A stretch of 12,049 nt of DNA from Acidiferrobacterales bacterium (GTDB lineage: Bacteria; Pseudomonadota; Gammaproteobacteria; Acidiferrobacterales; Sulfurifustaceae), in assembly GCA_919902095.1 (NCBI GenBank), contig CAKKQL010000120.1:1-12049 (forward strand), given 5' to 3'. The number at the start of each line of letters is the position of its first letter. Positions within the stretch are counted from its first letter, which is position 1. The translations under genes were made by a program, and so were the position numbers. Shown piece by piece: positions 9,558 through 12,049 of the stretch. The notes below the pieces were generated by a model. The model was not told the origin of the DNA. It saw only the letters and a list, made by a program, of their open reading frames with translations, and ran no database searches.

Positions 9558-10652
9558 ATGACCGCCGCCGTCCATCCCTGGAACCTCGACAAGGCGGCGC
9601 GGATCGTGCGCGATCGCGAACGCATGCCGCATGCGCTGCTGCTCGGAGGTAGCAACGGGCTTGGCAAAAGCGCCTTTGCCGAATGGCTGGCGCGCCTGCT
9701 GCTGTGCGCCCAGCCGTCGGCCGCGGGCGAGCCCTGCGGACGCTGCCAGAGCTGCCGCCTGTTTGCCGCGGGCACGCACCCCGACCTGCACGTGGTCCAG
9801 TCGGAAGCGGTTTACAAGGCCGCCGCCACGCCCTTCGCGCTGCACGCCCTGCGCTATGCCATCGATGACAAGAAGGACCGCAAGAAGGACAGCGCTGTCA
9901 TCCAGATTGCCCAGGTCCGCGCCCTGATCGAGAGCAGTCAGACACGTCCGCAACTCGCCGCCTGCAAGGTGCTGGTGCTGAGTCCGGCGGACAGCATGAA
10001 TGTGAGCGCCGCCAACAGCCTGCTCAAAATGCTCGAGGAGCCGCCGCCGGACAGTTTTTTCGTGCTGGTCGCCGACCGGCCGGCACGTCTGCCGCCGACG
10101 ATTCGCAGCCGCTGCCGGCTGTTGGAGTTTCTCGCGCCGGCGCGGGAGCAGGCGCTGGAGTGGCTCGACCGGGAAGGAATAGGGGAGTCCGCCGGACTAC
10201 TGCTGGACCCGGCCGGCGGCGCCCCGCTGCAGGCGCTGGCACTGGCGCGGGATGATTTTCTGGTCAAACGCGAGCAGTTATTGCATGACCTGGGCCAGCT
10301 ATTGTCGGGCCGGCTGGACCCGGTGACAGCCGCCACGCGCTGGAAGGGGCTGGGGACGGGTTCCTGTCTTGGCTGGCTGGGCGGGTTCATCGCTGATCTC
10401 ATTCGCCAGCGGACCACGGGAAACGACGGCGCCTCTGCGCTTGCCAATCCCGAGGCCAGCCGCTTCTTGCAAGATTACAAAAATGTATTAGATTTAAACA
10501 AATTGTTCCTGTTTCTTGATGCTGTTTCTGAGGCAAAAAACGGGATTGATTCAGGCTCGCTGGATGAGCTTTTGTTGCTTGAGGACGTGCTGATTCGTTG
10601 GTGCCAAATCGCCGCCGGGGCGCATACAATCAAGACCAGAGCTGCATCATGA
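9558..10652 (+). CDS. holB: DNA polymerase III delta-prime subunit HolB
   Basis: HolB is the delta-prime subunit of the clamp loader, which opens and loads the beta sliding clamp. From the ATG at 9558 (4 bp after tmk) the protein is 364 residues, about 30 more than the E. coli protein. Visible features are a P-loop-like GSNGLGKSA (31-39), the zinc module Cys50, Cys60, Cys63 and Cys66, AANSLLKMLEEPP (151-163) and the SRC arginine-finger motif (184-186). Unlike E. coli delta-prime, whose P-loop is degenerate, the lysine and serine are kept here, although ATPase activity cannot be claimed. There is an additional stretch at about 84-111 with a DDKKDRKKD run before the conserved QIAQVR helix. Nucleotides 10471-10550 are only 30% G+C, far below the rest of the gene. 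The stop overlaps pilZ as ATGA. Confidence 0.93.
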   Translation: MTAAVHPWNLDKAARIVRDRERMPHALLLGGSNGLGKSAFAEWLARLLLCAQPSAAGEPCGRCQSCRLFAAGTHPDLHVVQSEAVYKAAATPFALHALRYAIDDKKDRKKDSAVIQIAQVRALIESSQTRPQLAACKVLVLSPADSMNVSAANSLLKMLEEPPPDSFFVLVADRPARLPPTIRSRCRLLEFLAPAREQALEWLDREGIGESAGLLLDPAGGAPLQALALARDDFLVKREQLLHDLGQLLSGRLDPVTAATRWKGLGTGSCLGWLGGFIADLIRQRTTGNDGASALANPEASRFLQDYKNVLDLNKLFLFLDAVSEAKNGIDSGSLDELLLLEDVLIRWCQIAAGAHTIKTRAAS

Positions 10653-11083
10653 GCGATCAAAAACCTCCATTTCCGGGCATTCCCAATCTGCCCAATATCC
10701 CGAAGCCGATTCGGCCGGCTCAGGCGGCAGTTACCCCGCAGGCGCCGGCACGGCCGGGGGTGCTGTCGCTCACCATCAAGGACAAGAACGCCCTGTACGC
10801 GGCCTATATGCCCTTCGTCAAAGACGGAGGCATCTTTGTACCCAGCAGCCGTCCGTACAAGCTGGGCGAGGAGGTGTTCATGCTCCTCACCCTGATGGAG
10901 AGCAAGGAAAAGATCCCGGTCGCCGGTCATGTCATCTGGATTACGCCCCAAGGCGCCCAAGGCAGCCGCACAGCCGGTATCGGTATCCAGTTCAGCGAAA
11001 AAGACTCAGGTGTGGCGCGCAATAAGATCGAGTCCATCCTGGCCGGGATGCTCAACTCCGACCGGCCAACCCACACCATGTAA
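10649..11083 (+). CDS. pilZ: Type IV pilus assembly protein PilZ
   Basis: This is a close match to the founding PilZ of type IV pilus assembly, a cytoplasmic protein that in Pseudomonas and Xanthomonas binds the ATPase PilB and, in Xanthomonas, FimX. The 144-residue protein has a proline-rich N-terminal tail of about 37 residues (KPPFPGIPNLPNIPKP...), then the conserved core GVLSLTIKDK, LYAAYMPFVKDGGIF, YKLGEEVFMLLTLM, KIPVAGHVIWITPQGAQG and the end SDRPTHTM. The c-di-GMP-binding RxxxR motif of other PilZ domains is absent, as is normal for this subgroup, so it is probably not itself a c-di-GMP receptor. The tail is longer than in Pseudomonas PilZ by roughly 25 residues as I remember that protein. 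ATG at 10649 overlaps the holB stop by 4 bp. No other pilus gene is in the window. Confidence 0.94.
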   Translation: MSDQKPPFPGIPNLPNIPKPIRPAQAAVTPQAPARPGVLSLTIKDKNALYAAYMPFVKDGGIFVPSSRPYKLGEEVFMLLTLMESKEKIPVAGHVIWITPQGAQGSRTAGIGIQFSEKDSGVARNKIESILAGMLNSDRPTHTM

Positions 11084-11087
11084 TTCT

Positions 11088-11864
11088 GTGCCCGAGCTCG
11101 TCGATTCCCACTGTCATTTGAATTTTGAACCGCTGGGCGCCGATCTCGACGCGGTGCTTGCCCGCGCGCATGACTGCGGTGTGGACCACATGCTGTGCGT
11201 GTCGGTGACACTAGAAAGTTATAATCAAATACAAGCGATTATAGACAAATACTCATCTATTTTCTCATCTGTTGGCGTGCATCCCAACGAGCGTGACGGG
11301 CGCGATCCGACGACCGATGAGCTAGTCGAGCTGGCGCGAAGCCCGCGCGTTGTCGCAATTGGCGAGACCGGACTCGACTATTTCCGCAGCCAGGGCGACA
11401 TGCGCTGGCAGCAGGATCGCTTCCGCACCCATATCCGCGCCGCCCGCGAGGCCCGCAAGCCGCTGATCATCCATACCCGCGAGGCTGCCACCGATACGCT
11501 CGCCATCCTGCGCGAGGAAAACGCCGCCGACGCCGGCGCGGTTATGCATTGCTTTACCGAGTCCTGGGACGTCGCCAAGGCAGCGCTCGATCTCGGCTTC
11601 TATATCTCGTTCTCCGGGATCGTGACCTTCGCGAACGCCAAAGCGCTGCGCGAGGTCGCCGCCAAGGTGCCCGACGACCGTCTGCTGATCGAGACCGACG
11701 CGCCGTACCTGGCGCCGGTGCCGTACCGTGGCAAGAGCAACGAGCCGGCCTATGTGAAGCATGTCGCCGGGTGTCTGGCCGAGGTGAGGGGGGTTACGTT
11801 CGATCGCATCGCCGCCGTCACGACACAGAACTTTTTCCATTTGTTTCAGTCAGCTCAGCGCTGA
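11088..11864 (+). CDS. ycfH: TatD-family metal-dependent hydrolase (YcfH-like)
   Basis: This is a TIM-barrel hydrolase of the TatD family; members are metal-dependent DNases, and the close relative YcfH lies after tmk-holB in E. coli. The protein is 258 residues. The two-metal ligands are all present: His8 and His10 in DSHCHLN, Glu93 in GETGLDY, His129 in IIHTRE, His154 in AVMHCF and Asp204 in ETDAPYL. GTG at 11088, 4 bp after the pilZ stop, is the only start that fits the family N-terminus. I see no Shine-Dalgarno sequence, so translation probably depends on coupling with pilZ. A 60-base segment (11211-11270, about residues 42-61) is only about 27% G+C. The natural substrate is not known from sequence; DNA repair or 3'-5' exonuclease roles are the family suggestion. 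Confidence 0.92.
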   Translation: MPELVDSHCHLNFEPLGADLDAVLARAHDCGVDHMLCVSVTLESYNQIQAIIDKYSSIFSSVGVHPNERDGRDPTTDELVELARSPRVVAIGETGLDYFRSQGDMRWQQDRFRTHIRAAREARKPLIIHTREAATDTLAILREENAADAGAVMHCFTESWDVAKAALDLGFYISFSGIVTFANAKALREVAAKVPDDRLLIETDAPYLAPVPYRGKSNEPAYVKHVAGCLAEVRGVTFDRIAAVTTQNFFHLFQSAQR

Positions 11865-11973
11865 CACGCACGCCGTTTCTAATAAAATAATTTAGCCAGA
11901 TGGTTGCTGGCAGCGTCCTTGATGGGCGTTGGCGTTTGGCGAGAGGCGGGACGGTGGTCCACGGATTGGGGGC
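11865..11973. other. Non-coding stretch after the operon
   Basis: No credible gene is present. A perfect palindrome TCAGCGCTGA (11855-11864) ends on the ycfH stop codon. AATAAAATAATTTAG is a short AT-rich patch, and GCCAG/CTGGC (11895-11899 and 11907-11911) is a 5-bp hairpin with no T-run. I do not find a convincing intrinsic terminator for the operon. Confidence 0.5.
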
Positions 11974-12015
11974 CTGAGTCTGGGATTAAGCGCCATGGCT
12001 ACGACCCAGACCCAG
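11974..12015. repeat. Inverted repeat immediately before the dif site
   Basis: CTGAGTCTGGG (11974-11984) is inverted as CCCAGACCCAG (12005-12015), 10 of 11 positions pairing, around a 20-nt loop that itself contains the palindrome GCCATGGC. No T-run follows on either strand, so it is not an obvious terminator. It ends 4 bp before the XerC arm of dif. It could be an accessory binding site or chance; the sequence does not decide. Confidence 0.45.
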
Positions 12016-12019
12016 CCAT

Positions 12020-12047
12020 AATTCGTATAATGTATATTATGTCAAAT
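12020..12047. other. dif: XerCD recombination site dif
   Basis: The site reads as an 11-bp XerC arm AATTCGTATAA (12020-12030), a central hexamer TGTATA (12031-12036) and an 11-bp XerD arm TTATGTCAAAT (12037-12047). Against the E. coli dif I remember (arms GGTGCGCATAA and TTATGTTAAAT, centre TGTATA), the XerD arm matches at 10 of 11, the centre at 6 of 6 and the XerC arm at 7 of 11, so 23 of 28 overall. The XerC arm is the naturally variable one. dif is where XerC and XerD resolve chromosome dimers at the replication terminus, activated by FtsK. Phages and genomic islands also integrate at such sites. The sequence ends 2 bp after the site, so what lies beyond is unseen. Confidence 0.9.
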
Positions 12048-12049
12048 AT

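Noticed and set aside
10929..11087. Upstream extension of ycfH overlapping pilZ
   Set aside because: The first 53 residues are the pilZ sequence read in another frame; the conserved TatD N-terminus begins at GTG 11088.
11220..11225. Perfect TATAAT inside ycfH as an internal promoter
   Set aside because: The only -35-like hexamer (GTGACA at 11205-11210) is 9 bp away, too close, and there is no extended -10 TG. Nothing but the end of ycfH lies downstream.
12022..12035. A 14-base stretch TTCGTATAATGTAT identical to part of loxP
   Set aside because: The second loxP arm and its 8-bp spacer are absent. The full site matches the XerC-centre-XerD layout of dif much better, and lox and dif share arm features because both are tyrosine recombinase sites.
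12026..12049. Promoter-like TATAAT on the plus strand and TTGACA on the minus strand at the right edge
   Set aside because: Both lie within or next to the dif arms and neither has a partner hexamer at proper spacing. dif explains the AT-rich symmetric sequence.

Overview
The window is a compact, almost gap-free run of thirteen genes, all on the plus strand, with the very high G+C and strong third-position G/C bias of a GC-rich gammaproteobacterium. The order plsX-fabH-fabD-fabG-acpP-fabF-pabB-pabC-mltG-tmk-holB-pilZ-tatD/ycfH is the classic gammaproteobacterial fab/pab/tmk/holB cluster. A canonical PilZ (type IV pilus protein) between holB and ycfH, and pabB placed beside pabC, point to the Pseudomonas/Xanthomonas/Chromatiales-type arrangement rather than the enteric one. 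I cannot name the genus from the sequence.

Layout: 1-5567 holds phospholipid and fatty acid synthesis (plsX, cut at its 5' end by the window edge, then fabH, fabD, fabG, acpP, fabF). 5564-7909 holds pabB and pabC, which make p-aminobenzoate for folate. 7851-8930 is mltG, a septal peptidoglycan-processing transglycosylase. 8927-10652 holds tmk and holB (dTTP synthesis and the DNA polymerase III clamp loader). 10649-11864 holds pilZ and a TatD-family hydrolase gene. Most junctions are 4-bp stop/start overlaps or 4-bp gaps, which implies translational coupling. The exceptions are informative. The fabH-fabD and fabD-fabG gaps each carry a different long palindromic repeat followed by T-runs. acpP has its own leader and strong ribosome binding site. 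acpP-fabF contains a good intrinsic terminator, probably an attenuator. pabB-pabC contains a perfect GC-rich hairpin.

The last 185 bp are non-coding. They end with the most striking element in the window: a 28-bp sequence (12020-12047) matching the gammaproteobacterial XerCD recombination site dif at 23 of 28 positions by eye against the E. coli site as I remember it, with a perfect central hexamer and 10/11 in the XerD arm. The right edge is therefore either the chromosome replication terminus or the border of an element that integrates at dif. The sequence stops 2 bp after the site.

As a whole the cluster couples envelope lipid synthesis, folate supply, septal wall processing and DNA replication supply. 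I see no toxin, CRISPR, transposase or phage gene. The unusual points are the dif site beside a highly expressed biosynthetic operon, the PIAGT-type PabB, the two palindromic repeat families inside the operon, the 59-bp pabC/mltG overlap and two AT-rich islands inside holB and tatD/ycfH.
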